Source of the DNA: Pseudoscleropodium purum
Taxonomy: Eukaryota > Streptophyta > Bryopsida > Hypnales > Brachytheciaceae
Direction: 5' to 3'
Assembly: GCA_963969395.1 (NCBI GenBank)
Contig: OZ017796.1
Coordinates: forward strand, 42,522,243-42,586,242
Length of the DNA stretch: 64,000 bases
The notes below the pieces were generated by a model that had not been told where the DNA came from, searched no databases, and saw only the letters and a program-made list of their open reading frames with translations. Shown here one piece after another: positions 34,659 through 46,375 of the stretch (positions within the stretch are counted from its first letter, which is position 1; each line of letters starts with the position of its first letter). Made by a program: the position numbers and the translations under genes.

Positions 34659-37298
34659 ATGAGGGGAGGCGCGCAAGTGAAGGAGGCGCTGGGATTCGTG
34701 ACATTGCTATGGAACCATCCAGTGCTCACAGGCTTGCTCCTCCTCATCTTCACTCCGCCGTTCTTCCCCTTGGTGGTGTACTTCTCCCCGCTGCTGATGT
34801 CCACGGCGCTTTGCGTGGTGGCGCTCGTCAGCGTGGGCTCGCAGATGGAGAAGATCAAGGCAGAGGGCGGGCCAGGGCAGCAGCTGGAGACGCACCTTGG
34901 TCGCGACCGCGGCGTCAGTACGTGGGCGCCACCGCGAGATCGCACTCGCAACGATCAAGGGACGCATCTTTACGGGGAGAGTAATAATCGCCAGCGTAAC
35001 TTGTACGCCAACATTCATGTCGTGCCTGCGCCGCCGTCGTGGGCAAGAGCCCAGGAGAATAACACCACGGCAGAGGTGCAATTGCGTCCCGTCGAGAATA
35101 ATGATCCACAGACGCCAGCGACAGCGGAAAGCGACGAAGATTGGTGGGATAAGTGGGTGAAGGAGTACGAGTCCCGGCCAGGGTGGGGCGAGCAGGAGGA
35201 TCAGCAAGCGTTTCGCACCCCAGCAGCAATCCCGACATCCACCACCTCGCAAGCTCGAGCTCCAGCAACAATCCCGGCGTTCACTCAGAAAGAAGAGGCC
35301 CCTCTCAAACCGGAGATTCGTGACGAGAATCGCCGTGAAGCTCCTGTTGCAGCGCCTGCTCCAGCTCCAGTGGTGACGGCGCCCGTGTCAGTTTCGGTGG
35401 TGACGAGCAGGCAAGAAGCGCCGTCGAGGTCGGCGCCACTCCCACCCACGACATCAACGTCGCGCAATCTGGAAGAAGTGGTGGTATCCGTGAAAGTCAC
35501 CGATTTCCAGCCTCACATTTCGACGCTGGCGCCCATCCGCACTGGCAGGGAGACGACGCGCGATCGGCAGCAACAAGTGGACAGGATTGGCAAGACACCC
35601 CAACAGATTTTGGGAGCTCCATCAGCGAAGGTGGAGGTCGTTCCCGCCGCGCGTGTCTCCGATGCGCAAGCGTTGCAGTCCATCGAGAAGCTGCTGCACA
35701 CGGATTCTCGAAATGCCGCCCCTGTCGCGGACGTGAAGAATGTGACTACGACGCCTTCACTAGCGAAGAGCACTTCGGGCAAGGGGATTGCAGTGGACGC
35801 CTCCGAGAAGAACCGGAACAAGATCGCCGCGGACATCAATGCCGGGGAGACGCCGCCGCTGCTTCGTCACCTCAAAACTTCGCGCTCGGAGAATCACTCC
35901 CGCAACAGCAGCGCGTTCTCGCCGCTCCAGCAGCGCGCATCGCGAGGGCTCATGTCGGAGAAGGTCCTCCCGCCGCCCCAATTCTCGCCTCGGCTCTTGC
36001 AAAGCTTGCAAACTTTGCCGCCCAAAGGCTTGTCGCCGCGCTTGTTACCCAATCTGAGCACGGTGCCGCTCGGCAACCCTGTAGAGAAGATCCCGCAGTG
36101 GGTGTACGACGGGATACCCAAGGAGCGCGCTGAGATGCAGGCTATGAAAGCCGAGACCGCGGAAGAGAAGCAGGTGAGGGCCTTCGAACAGGCCGTGAAG
36201 GTGTTGTCGTACACGCGGCGGAGGACGCATGCGCGGCGCCCTGCGCCAATTCCGGTGGAGACTGCGAATTTGCAGGCGTCTCAGAGCACGCCCACCACGC
36301 CAAGCTTGGAGAAACCCACGGAGAAGCCATCGCGGAGGTCAAGAGCAAGCTCACCCCACAAGCCTGCTTCAAGAGCAAGCTCACCACGCAGGGCTTCACC
36401 AGATGTGGCGGCTTCCGAAGCGCTCCCCACACGGAACTCACACGATTTGGCAGCAGCAGGTGAGCCATATGGAACTACAGAACGAGCTTCATCACTCCCA
36501 ATGCCGACTCCCAGAGCTTCTGCAGCGCCTTCACCTCGCATACCTCCATCCAACCCTAATGGAGCTTCCGTAGCAGCTGCCGCAGCGTCACCTTCCTTGG
36601 TGATGGCAGCCACGCCTCCGCGATCTTCAAGAGCGTCGTCACCCAAGAAAGTTCCCATTGCAGCTTCTCCTCGCCGAGCTTCACGAGCTTCCTCCCCGTC
36701 GATCGGCTCCACGCCATGGCCAGGTTCCGTTGCATCCCCCTCACCTCAAAAACCATCCGCATCTCCTCCTCGAAGACCTTCAGTGCCGTCCTCCCCATCA
36801 ATGCCCCATCCCAGAAGACGCCGCCAACACAGCTCTAAGCACTCCATAGACAAAGCAACCTTGCCGAGTTCAATTCAACTCGAACTCTCAACTTATTACG
36901 ACACACCCGCAGTGGAAAAGGAGGAATCAGATACTGAAGATTATGTCCCGATTGAGGAGGTGCGAGTCGTGGAAGACAAAGCAAACGAAGCAGCAGACAA
37001 AGGAGATGCAGCTCTTCACTGGGGCCGAAGCTCATACAGTTCGCGAAGATCCTCGAATTCACGGAGGAGGTTGGAGCCTCGGCGAGTGGTGACGAGTGAA
37101 GATGCCGACATGTTTTGTTTGAAGAAGAGCATGTCCATGAAGAATGGCCAGACTGTGAAATTCGCGGACTCGTCGTCGACTACTGATGATGAGCGGGAGT
37201 CTATCACACCCACAGCTTCGCGACGGTCCATGGGGAGGACTATCAAGCCTTTGGTGTGGAGATCACGCTCTGTGCAAGCGCATGAAGATAGTGACTGA
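34659..37298 (+). CDS. Uncharacterised plant membrane-anchored, Ser/Pro/Arg-rich protein, 879 aa, single exon
   Basis: This is the longest open frame in the window and is uninterrupted. The frame is open from 34,614, but that codon is GTG; the first in-frame ATG is at 34,659 and is the start used here. The TGA is at 37,296-37,298. Residues ~12-32 and ~35-60 are strongly hydrophobic (motifs HPVLTGLLLL and FSPLLMSTALCVVAL), suggesting two membrane segments or a hairpin. An acidic/aromatic patch follows near residue 160 (DEDWWDKWVKEYE). The rest is low-complexity and likely disordered, with repeated RASSP and SPRR motifs around residues 560-730. The C-terminus has a basic, Ser-rich block (KKSMSMKNGQTVKFADSSS). 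The N-terminal layout resembles a poorly described plant family with one hydrophobic N-terminal hairpin and a long charged tail; that is a resemblance, not an assignment. Function is unknown. A good donor just after the stop (37,312) suggests an intron in the 3' UTR. Confidence 0.8.
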   Translation: MRGGAQVKEALGFVTLLWNHPVLTGLLLLIFTPPFFPLVVYFSPLLMSTALCVVALVSVGSQMEKIKAEGGPGQQLETHLGRDRGVSTWAPPRDRTRNDQGTHLYGESNNRQRNLYANIHVVPAPPSWARAQENNTTAEVQLRPVENNDPQTPATAESDEDWWDKWVKEYESRPGWGEQEDQQAFRTPAAIPTSTTSQARAPATIPAFTQKEEAPLKPEIRDENRREAPVAAPAPAPVVTAPVSVSVVTSRQEAPSRSAPLPPTTSTSRNLEEVVVSVKVTDFQPHISTLAPIRTGRETTRDRQQQVDRIGKTPQQILGAPSAKVEVVPAARVSDAQALQSIEKLLHTDSRNAAPVADVKNVTTTPSLAKSTSGKGIAVDASEKNRNKIAADINAGETPPLLRHLKTSRSENHSRNSSAFSPLQQRASRGLMSEKVLPPPQFSPRLLQSLQTLPPKGLSPRLLPNLSTVPLGNPVEKIPQWVYDGIPKERAEMQAMKAETAEEKQVRAFEQAVKVLSYTRRRTHARRPAPIPVETANLQASQSTPTTPSLEKPTEKPSRRSRASSPHKPASRASSPRRASPDVAASEALPTRNSHDLAAAGEPYGTTERASSLPMPTPRASAAPSPRIPPSNPNGASVAAAAASPSLVMAATPPRSSRASSPKKVPIAASPRRASRASSPSIGSTPWPGSVASPSPQKPSASPPRRPSVPSSPSMPHPRRRRQHSSKHSIDKATLPSSIQLELSTYYDTPAVEKEESDTEDYVPIEEVRVVEDKANEAADKGDAALHWGRSSYSSRRSSNSRRRLEPRRVVTSEDADMFCLKKSMSMKNGQTVKFADSSSTTDDERESITPTASRRSMGRTIKPLVWRSRSVQAHEDSD

Positions 37299-40200
37299 GG
37301 GGAGATCCAGGTAACGCCTTCACATTCCGTTGGCTCTTGTCGGATTGCTCACCTTTGCTTTGTGAAATTCAGAATCTGCAGCTCTTTCTGTAACGACTAG
37401 CCTAAGATAGGATTTCTGAACTTGCATTTACATGAACATTCTTTCACAGTCCTTGCACTCCTTATGGGCTCTTTACCATGTTATTAATAGCGTGACAGCA
37501 AGCCCATGTGCAAATTTTAGCATTTGATAGGATCCGAATGATATTCGATGACCTAATGCTCGCGAGCCGAGAGGCTTGAGAGGGTTATCGAACATAATGC
37601 CAAGCCGTTACACTCTATCAGGATCGTTCAGATCTGTATTTTTGAGGGTTTAGGAAGAAGAGCTTGGGTTACAATCCTCTTCGGATGTGAACAGTGACAA
37701 TTATCTATCTTGAACACTGGACTTGGATTACGCATCGGCATGATAGCAAAGCTTGCATGCAAATTTTAACTACATTTTTGGTCTAATCAGAATGATATTA
37801 GCTCTTTGCTACGTGATGAATGGCACAATAGCATGCTATGAAACAGACTATGGCTAAATGTTTGATAGAATCAGCACGATAATGGCTCTTTGCTGGCATG
37901 ATAGCTTGCTAAATTGGCACACTTCAGTGAATTATTTGATGGAATGAGGCTGATGGATTGCTCGGATTCTTCGGTTGCAGCAGGAGACCTCAAAAGACTT
38001 CTAAAATGCTCCGGGCGATTGCACCATCAACGCAAGGGTGAGCTCCTAGGCGCCTCAAGGGTAGAAAAATCCACCTTATTACTGAACAATTCCTGAACAA
38101 GTCGGCCCAGGTGTTTCTGCTGGCGAGGTCGGTCTGGGGTGCTCTACTGGAGAGGGTGTCCTCCTGTGCAGATTTATGAAGAGTAGGGGCTATTCTATTC
38201 TAGGGATCATGAATGCGGTAGGAGCTTCGGAATTGTTCATATTACAGAGATCGTATGATGTGTACAGTAAATAGGTAGCATAGAATTATGGGACATAATG
38301 CCAAATGAATCGAGATCTTGAGGATCTGTACTTTTTGGTTGATCAAAGGGCTTGAACTTAGTGAAGGATTAGAAGCGAAAGAGAAAGGATTATCGGTTAT
38401 AACCCTTTCTGATTAGCCAACGAGACGGACAGCCAACACGGTGGCCTTGAACACTGAACTTGGCGTTATGACAAAGCACCACCATAATCCCATCTCGGGA
38501 GTGCTGGAGGACATGGTGATCAAGTAGCAGAGGAGCAGACACAGACACAGCAGACACTGTTGTTAGAAGCAGTTACTTACCAGGATAGTTGAGATGGTCG
38601 AGCTCGCTCTCAGGAAAAGCATTGTCGCATTGACGGAAAGATTTGGTAGTCTTGACAATTAAGCACTTGTAAGAGATGAAGTCATTGGAAAACATCATGA
38701 TCCATGCGGAAAAAGCTCATGACAAAAGAGAAACTCACCAAGGCGTGCTCACCTATTTGTGTCACAATGGAGCATGGTCACTATTATTTAACATAAATTA
38801 TTTTTATTGGATCTTATGGACAATATGATTCCAATGCACTTTAGCATGCATTTATTGGACATTGTATGAATTGGTCATGATTTTTTAAAGCAATATCATG
38901 TTTTTGATTGTGTACAACTTGAGTAATATGCACCTTACATTATTGTGACATTTTTTTTGGTTCAAATGCAATTTTTCTCAATTTTTGTTAGTGATCTCAT
39001 TCTTTGTTGCTAAAATTCTTGTCCAATTCTTCTATAAGTATTGTTATGGGATGGTAAAAAGGAAATTATTTGTCATTATGAATATTTCAATATTTTCAAT
39101 TAATAAGATTTTTACTACATTAGGTTGAGTTAGAAGCCACAATCAATGTTTTGGATGATGGTAATGAAGTGAACAGTAATTGCAATAGGAACTTCTACCT
39201 TTTGAGTGTGAATTCATTGTAGGCATTGACTTATTCAATTCTTCATGTTGTAGCCATGTTAGAAAAGATTGTAACCATGTCAGGAAAGATTGTCATTGCT
39301 TTGGGTGAATGAGATGACCTTCACAGATACACTTTTTGTTGGTTTTGGTGTAATGTAGAGACTCTTATAGGTCAATTAAACAACACACCATTCCAAAAAT
39401 TCATAACAAATTCATACTTTGTCAGAAAAGGAAAATTTCAGTTGCTCTTCCCTTTTCCATCATTTGTCTTTATGTAGAATTAATAAAAATTCAACAATGC
39501 CAACAAGGCAAACCAATCATTCTGCCTATCATAAGCTGGTTTTCCATATGGGGAAGTGTGATTTTGTGAGATCAGTGTTGGAGTGTGGAGAGATCTTTAC
39601 GTTCAGAAGCCAAAGTTGCTGAGATCAAATCATTATCATTGTGGGAGACTCTGTGATGCAATTTTCAAGTGGGAGGTTGTAAATCAGTGGGGTTGAAGAA
39701 ACTAAATCTATTCAAAAGATAGATATTCATAAACGTTCAGCCTAGTCATGGATATACCGCTCGATAAATCCAACCAAGTCTACTAATAGTTAAAGTTGTT
39801 TTTGATCACAATATTTAGCATTGTAGTTCATAATAATAGTTGACGCAAAAGCTTGGTAAAAACTGTAGAAACTCTGACACAACAGTTGTGATAAATGCTT
39901 GATAAAAGCTGTAGAATGTTTGATTAATTTCGTTTGAAAAGGACATGGATATTGGCCAAACTGAACTTTCAATTTTGATTTGATGGAGGTGAAACAAGAA
40001 TGATTTACAACTGAAGGAACTTCATCCACGGCTTGCAGCGTCATCAACAAACTGTGAGAATATCTATCTGCACAAACTGGTTCACAAAAATTCCAGCCGC
40101 GACGAAATTGTTCAAATGCGCACAATACTATGGAGTCAAAACTGAATAAATTTTTGTCGTGAAAGTATCACAACATACATTCATGATGAAACCTGTATTT

Positions 40201-40385
40201 ATAATGCAAAATTGTCACAAAATTTCAGACGATACCTAGCCATCAGTCAACCTTACAATTGTTCATGAACTACGATAACTGAACTACCTGAGTGTAAATC
40301 CATATCTTGTATGTACGCTGCAAATTCTTAAGTCTCCACGTCTGTACAGAATATGAACACACAAATCCAAAAATATAATTTTGCT
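37299..40385. other. Intergenic, 3' region of the 34.7-kb gene and 3' flank of the LEA gene
   Basis: No supportable coding region. The first ~1.2 kb is less AT-rich than the repeat field and probably carries the 3' UTR of the upstream gene. A donor-like GTAACG at 37,312 could pair with the acceptor-like TTGGTTGCAG ending at 37,980. The rest (about 38.7-40.3 kb) is AT-rich without a recognised repeat. The last few hundred bases should include the 3' UTR of the minus-strand LEA/DUF4149 gene. Confidence 0.4.
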
Positions 40386-43300
40386 CTAAACATAAACTCT
40401 AGTGACCATATTCCAGGCATGATACGTCAAACCTGCTAAGCTCAACAAATTTAACGTGGCTGAATACCCATGCAACTCTTTGAACTTCTTATTCTTCTCG
40501 TCAAGCTCCTCGCTTACGTTTTCGGTGGAATTCAATCCTTTCCCTTCTTCCTTCTCCAGCCTCAACCTGTCGAGGTAGATCTGCCAACCAAACAATCAAG
40601 ACCCCATATGAGCCCAATTCTCATCTACACTCGACCCTCTTTAATGACACAATCTGAACAATTCCTGAGAATCTATGTTGAAAATCTCACATGTGCACAG
40701 ATCTAATTGTACTACTTCCACAAATCCAGTTGTGAAAAAAAGTTAGAATCCCGTTAGTTCCCTGAGGCAGTACAGTTAGAGACGGTTGATTGTACAAGTA
40801 AAATAAAGCATATCCAGAGAACGACTTGTAAAATTGACGAGCACATCTGCACTTCGAATCGCAATCTCTAAATATACAAGTTCAGATCGATTTGCATATT
40901 CTAATATGTAGAGATCTCACTTTAAGAATGAAAATAAACGGAATAGCTGCAGGTTCCCAAGTTTCACGAGAGGCGCGGGCATTACCTTGGTGGTTTGGGG
41001 TTCAAGGACGTAAGCATTGTACGCCGTCGCCCCAACCAAAAACAGCAAATTAAACGTCTGCCACTTCGACGAGTTGCTCAAGAAAAAATACAAAAACGCC
41101 AGCACCCCTTCGCCGGCAGTCAAAAATCTCAAATAAGAAGGAAAAAGTTTCGTCTGCACAGTGCGAAACTGCTCCCGAGGCATGTTCTGCTGCAACACTC
41201 TCCCCGACATGAACGTCATCCACACCGCCGTCCCAAACGCCACACCCCACGTCAACAAATGCACAAACCTCCACAGCTTCCTGAAGAATCCATCTTTCAC
41301 CAATTTATCAGCCCCAACAGCAGCTGCTCCAGCGTTCACAGCTTCCATCCCCTTCTGCCCCGTTTTCTCCGCCATCTCCTTCACAGACTCCGAAGCTCGG
41401 CTCGCAGTCTCCACCGTCGAATCCTTCGCCTTTCCAATCGAATTCGCAGCGTCACTCGCCTTTTCTGCAACTGTAGCTTTGGCACTTTGGTAGTACGATT
41501 CAGGCTCCTCAGGTTGCTTGCCCCAGACGTATCTCGTGTTCCCCACCATTACGTCGTATGGGGAGCGATACTTTCCCAAGGAGGCTGTCATGGGACCGTA
41601 GTTGTGGTCGTCTTCTGGAACTCGAGACCAACCAAGAATCTCCACAATGCTGCCAAGTCTTTTTGTTCCTGCTTCGTAGGCGTCGGAGGAGCTACCACGG
41701 ATGGAGTCGTAGGCACGGGAAGCGTAGCCCTGCTCAGAGGGGGGTTCGTAGCCCATGGCGCGGTAGCCAGAGTCTCTGGTTGTCTGGCCTGCTCGAGAAA
41801 CTGTGTCGCGAGCTTTTTCGTACATGCCGCGGTTGTCTTCTTGAGTGAAAGGTGCGGTGGTGGCGTCGTAGGCGCGGGATGCACCGTCTCGCACGTTCTG
41901 ACTCGCCTGGAACCACGACAATTACCTATTCTCAGGAACAATCATTCACTACCCTAACCAGAGATTTCATGGTTTTTGAAATGCCCAATTTGCAGTCATC
42001 GTATTGTGAAAATACTCAATCCATCCAGATTTAAGTGCCCACTTATGGTTGAAAACTTTTTATATCAGTTTCAATGATCATAAATCCTCCATATGGCCGA
42101 CTCAAAACAACCTTAACACCTTAACACCTTAACATAATATAAGGTCTACTTGGACACTTATTTCGGGATGGAGGGAGTTATAGAAATCAGAATTGACCAA
42201 ATAATGTCACTATGGTCAGACAAATAATGTCACTATGATCAAAGAACCATACTTAATGTGTTGATCAATAAATTAATCAAATTGGATAAGAGAAGGCTCT
42301 GATGTGACCCACTTGAAACTATGAAAAAAGATAAAACATCTACGTCCCTCGGGAGCTACGTTGATTTTGACAAAAGCTAGTAGAAAAGAATTTCATGGCG
42401 TGATTCAAATCTAACCCGACGTACAGCATCGGCGGCGCGTTGAGTGTAAGTGGGCTCTGGCTCCGGTGCCCCCCAGACTGTGTCTCTCGTTCTCTCGTAA
42501 ACGCCTCGTTTGTCTTCCTGAGTGAAAGGCGCAGCGGTGGCATCGTAGGCTCGTGATGCACCGTCTCGCACATTCTGGCTCGCCTGAAAGGACACCGACA
42601 ATAATCTAATTTGAGCATCAATCTTTCTCCACCGAACCGTATTTTGATTGTGCGAAAGCGGGATTCTATGGCAGGCAGGGTGGTTAACCCCTACAGGGCC
42701 AAGGATTCATGGTTTCCAAGTAGCCAGTTGGATTGATCGTATTGCGAAAACTATGCTTCAAATGGAGCCAAACTATAATGTCATTAGAAGCAGTGAGGAA
42801 CATTGCCTGTATTGATTAAAAGATAAGTAAAACAGAATTAGAGCAAGTAGTCATATGGCCAACTCAAAACTGCCAAAAAAACATGAGGTCCATTTCACGT
42901 ACCCGACGTGCAGCATCAGCGGCGCGTTGCGTGTAAGTGGGCTCTGGCTCTGGAGCGCCCCAAATTCGCTCTTTCGTGCTTCCTAGCGTGTCCGCTGTTG
43001 CATCGTAAGCCCGCGCTGTTGTCTCCCGCGCAGCTTGCGCACTCTGGGTTCAGGGATAATTTTCGTCACGTCACATTGAATATTATGGCGTGAAAGAGCA
43101 AAGTGTGCAACAATCAATCCAGCTACCACCCAAAGAACACCACTAACGGATTCATGGTTTTAAAATAACCATTTCGATTCATCATATTGTGAGAAATCAA
43201 CACTTCTGATCATGGACCAAAACTCATACTACCACAATCACTAAAGACCATTGCATACAAACCAATTTGGGCTTCTTGATCTTTTAATGGCCAGGTTAAT

Positions 43301-44094
43301 ACAAATGATGGAGCACTTACATTAGCAGCAGTGTCCCTCACAGCTCCAGCTGCGTCCGCAGCTCGCCTCTGCGTGTCCGCGGTTGTGTCCGCAACATAGT
43401 TTCCTGCAATTAAGACGCCGAAATTTGTTAACAATTGCCCCCAAAACGAGCTAGGTTGCAACAAAAAGTGCAAGATAATTAGGTTTGAGCGTGTACCTGC
43501 TCTATCTCGGTAGGCAGCGCCAGTCGCACCATTATCGCTCTTACCTCCAGTAACCGTCCTTGCTGCATTGGCAGTCGTTTCATACGCCGCGTTCGCCGTC
43601 TGCTTAATGCTCTCACCTGCCAAAACCAACCCTTCAAATTCAGTCACGGCCATCACTACAGTCCTCCTTAATCTCAAATCTTGTAACTAAGCCCCGCAAA
43701 TGAATAATCCTTCACCTGCTAACCTCATTGCAAAAACATTTGGCCTGCAAGTGAATACTTAACACCTACAAACCTCATTGCAAAACATCTGGCCTGCAAA
43801 TGAATACTCTAGACTTGCAGGCCTCATTGCACAAACATCTGGCCTGCAAATGAACAATTCTAAGTACACCTGCAAACCTTGTTGCAAGAAGATCGAATCC
43901 GTCTTACCAACATTGTTAGCCGCATCAGCCGTGTTCCGAACAGCCTCCCTTGCGTACTGCTTGGCCGCATCCGTTGCAGTCGCCGCAGGTTCCGGGTCCT
44001 TCTTCCCTGACCAAATCGCTTCCGACCGTTCCATCGACAACAACAGCAGCACCACAATCGCCAATCCCCACACCCCACCTCTCATCGTCCCCAT
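40386..44094 (-). CDS. LEA-like repeat protein fused to a TMEM205/DUF4149 membrane domain, 604 aa, 7 exons
   Basis: Exons on the minus strand: 44094-43908, 43616-43497, 43403-43321, 43043-42903, 42583-42416, 41906-40986, 40580-40386 (TAG). All introns are GT-AG and all phases agree. Residues 1-26 form a signal peptide (hydrophobic core AIVVLLLL, likely cut after SEA). The middle consists of Ala/Lys/Glu/Asp-rich LEA_4-like helical repeats. Exons 4, 5 and 6 begin with related units (RDGASRAYDAT, WGAPEPEPTYTQRAADA). Residues ~440-600 are a DUF4149/TMEM205-type domain with four membrane segments (~446-468, 491-510, 516-534, 580-600) and the family motif VLEPQTTK followed by LRLEKEEGKGLNST. The same architecture is known in Arabidopsis At1g72100-type LEA-domain proteins. 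A role in desiccation or membrane protection in the secretory pathway is inferred. The TTG at 44,115 was rejected as a start in favour of the ATG at 44,094; an in-frame ATG three codons on is an alternative. Confidence 0.88.
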
Positions 44095-44242
44095 CTTCAC
44101 CTTCCTCTGCACCAACCAGGCCTGAGCGATCGATCCTTACCGTTCCAGCTTCTTCTTCAATCCTTCAGCTCCCCTGCATGAGCTCCTATCCAGCATGAAA
44201 TTTGAAATTAAGAATGTGAGTGCAGATATTTGTGATGATGGG

Positions 44243-44313
44243 TTTATAGGGGTCGGAGCACCATTCCAGTTCCCAGGGAGTGATGGAGGCGACGTTGACG
44301 AGTGTCACGTGTC
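44243..44313 (-). promoter_or_regulatory. Probable promoter of the LEA/DUF4149 gene: TATA box and G-box/ABRE
   Basis: Read on the minus strand, CTATAAA lies at 44,249-44,243, about 150 bp upstream of the chosen ATG. A palindromic G-box CACGTG lies at 44,306-44,311, about 60 bp further upstream. Its plus-strand context is ACGTGTC and its minus-strand context is ACGTGAC. ACGTG-core elements next to a TATA box are the usual abscisic-acid response arrangement of LEA genes (bZIP/ABF binding). The motif and spacing are seen directly; ABA or drought regulation is inferred. Confidence 0.6.
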
Positions 44314-45470
44314 GAGTGGGTCGAACTTCATGGATTGCCGGCAGGTAGGTTTTGAAATCTTTGGAAGATGAATTGGCATTGTGGGTGATCTGGTTGTGGG
44401 CTTCTTGGGCGGAAAGGATGGAGTCGGGTGCACTTGGGAGAATGATGGATCGACAAGTGGGGGTCTGGGAGTGAAGGAGTTGTGTGCTTGTGAGAGTGCG
44501 CCACACTGGGACTGGGGAGGCCAGGGGAGCTCGAAGGGTGACAGCTGGTGGCGTGTCAGGCTCTTCAGGTAGTCTCTCTCTCTCTTTTAAAAAAAAAAAA
44601 GTTTGAATGGGGTGGGGTCCCAAGAATTTGATTATAGTGACAGGGCTAACGTAACTGAGAAAGGACGAAACCCATGTGTTTCAAGAAAAAGAAAAGAAAA
44701 AGAAAGGACGAAACCTATCAGCAAGAGAGCTTGCCAAAAATGGTTAGATTTTTTAATTATTTTTAAGTGCATTTTTTTTATTTCTACAATGATCTGGAAA
44801 GTCATCCACTTGTCACTTTTTGTCCTTCTTGGGCTTAGGAAAGAACTTCTATATTATGTTGAAATTGGAAATGAATTTTTGAGTTTTCGTGAGTTGAAAT
44901 TGTTGTCATTGAGTTTCATGATGCTTTCACTTTGGTGTGAATAGAAAAAAACTACATTCTAGGACTATTCGGCTTTGCCTTGTTATCAAAATGCAAGCAA
45001 CTGAAAAGTGCAAGTCCAGTGTCAATGATAATAGTGTCAGAAAATCAAAAACTTGTCTCCCTTGCTTTTCATGAGCCTCTTTGGAAAAATTGGTCAACCA
45101 AAAGCTTTGATCCTCTTCTTGCAAGATTTGGAGAAAACCTCTAAGTTGGAGGCTATACTTTGTGACTCTCCTTGCTTTCTAAAGAAAAACTAATTTTTTA
45201 ATAAGCCAACCATAAAGCCCTCTATTGATTCATGGAGAGTATTCTTTCTCCATTGATATACAATATGATTTTTTTTTGGAGTGTCTCCAGTAAATATTAA
45301 TTGGAAGAAATGCTTTTCTCTTATAGTCTTCATTTACCTAGGAGATGGTTGAGCTGTGAAAATACCCAACAATAGCATTATTTTTTTTGCTAATTTATCA
45401 CCAAAGTCTCATGTTGACCAATCACTCACAACAAGGATTTAGAAAACTCTTAGTTTTTTGGGAACATAAT
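44314..45470. other. Upstream flank of the LEA gene passing into AT-rich DNA
   Basis: The first ~250 bp is GC-richer and may carry further promoter elements of the LEA gene. Beyond 44.6 kb the DNA is AT-rich, with no supported gene. Confidence 0.35.
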
Positions 45471-46375
45471 TTAACCCCTAAAGTCCGAAGACCTTTTTTC
45501 CATCAAATTCCACTCAAAATTGTGATTCCCATTGCAAAGAGCTAAAAAATTTAGGAGCTATCTTTTTCACATATTTGACTATACAATTTTGCACTAGATT
45601 AGTACAAGAATGTGTCAAAAAAATTTTAGAAACCTTGCCTACTAGTGGATTGTAAGATATTTGTGTTTAAAATAAAGAAAACAAGTTTTTTTTCACCTTG
45701 ATTAATTATATTTTAAGACTTTCACTCTTCTTAGCTTAAATTTTTTGCACTATTGCCAATATTGAATTAAAAAATTTATATTGAAGAATTGAATTGAAAT
45801 TTTAAGAAAAAAATTCAAAGAAATTCACTTGTTTCTATAACTTAAAAAAATTGCTAAATAGAAGTAGGTATAGAATTGAAGGAAAAACTAAATTGTTAAT
45901 AGGTTTCATTTGGAATTAAAACAAATTTATCTTAATGTTGTTTTAGCAAGCAAACTAAACCTTGTTGAATTTTTAAAAAATTAAAAAATTGAATTAAAAA
46001 TTGAATCCTACAAGTTAATTTTTCAAAAAGATGCTTGGATTGTCTAAAAAACAAGATTGTCCATAACTTTCTCGTCATTAGTCCAAATAGAATGAATCAA
46101 ATCTTTCCATGTACTAAACAAAAATATTTTGTATTTTTATTTTGACTTTTAATTATGTGATTTTTGTATTGCTTGAAGCACCCTCCTTTTGACTTAGGGT
46201 GGAATAACTTCTATTCCTAAGCATTGATTGAAATAAAAATAATTTCTATTGAAAGTTGATGTGTCTTCCTACCTTCCAAATTTTTTTCAAAAAATCATGA
46301 TAAAAATTAAGATTAGAGGGGCCTATCCAAAATCCATTTAGTCTTCTAAAGGGACAATGGAACTTTAGGGGTACA
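45471..46375 (-). mobile_element. TTAA-flanked MITE-like element, copy 4 (905 bp), inverted, one end mutated
   Basis: The left end is TTAACCCCTAAAGTCC at 45,471. The right end reads CTTTAGGGG followed by TACA instead of TTAA at 46,372. The right-end ~50 bp resembles the left end of copy 1 (CCATTGTCCC and GGATTTTGG/GATTTTGGG blocks). No coding content. Confidence 0.55.

Noticed and set aside
40995..41957. Long plus-strand open frame (320 aa) antisense to the LEA gene
   Set aside because: It is the mirror of exon 6 of the LEA/DUF4149 gene, Arg/His/Ser-rich, without motifs, whereas the minus-strand exon has clear domains and splice borders.
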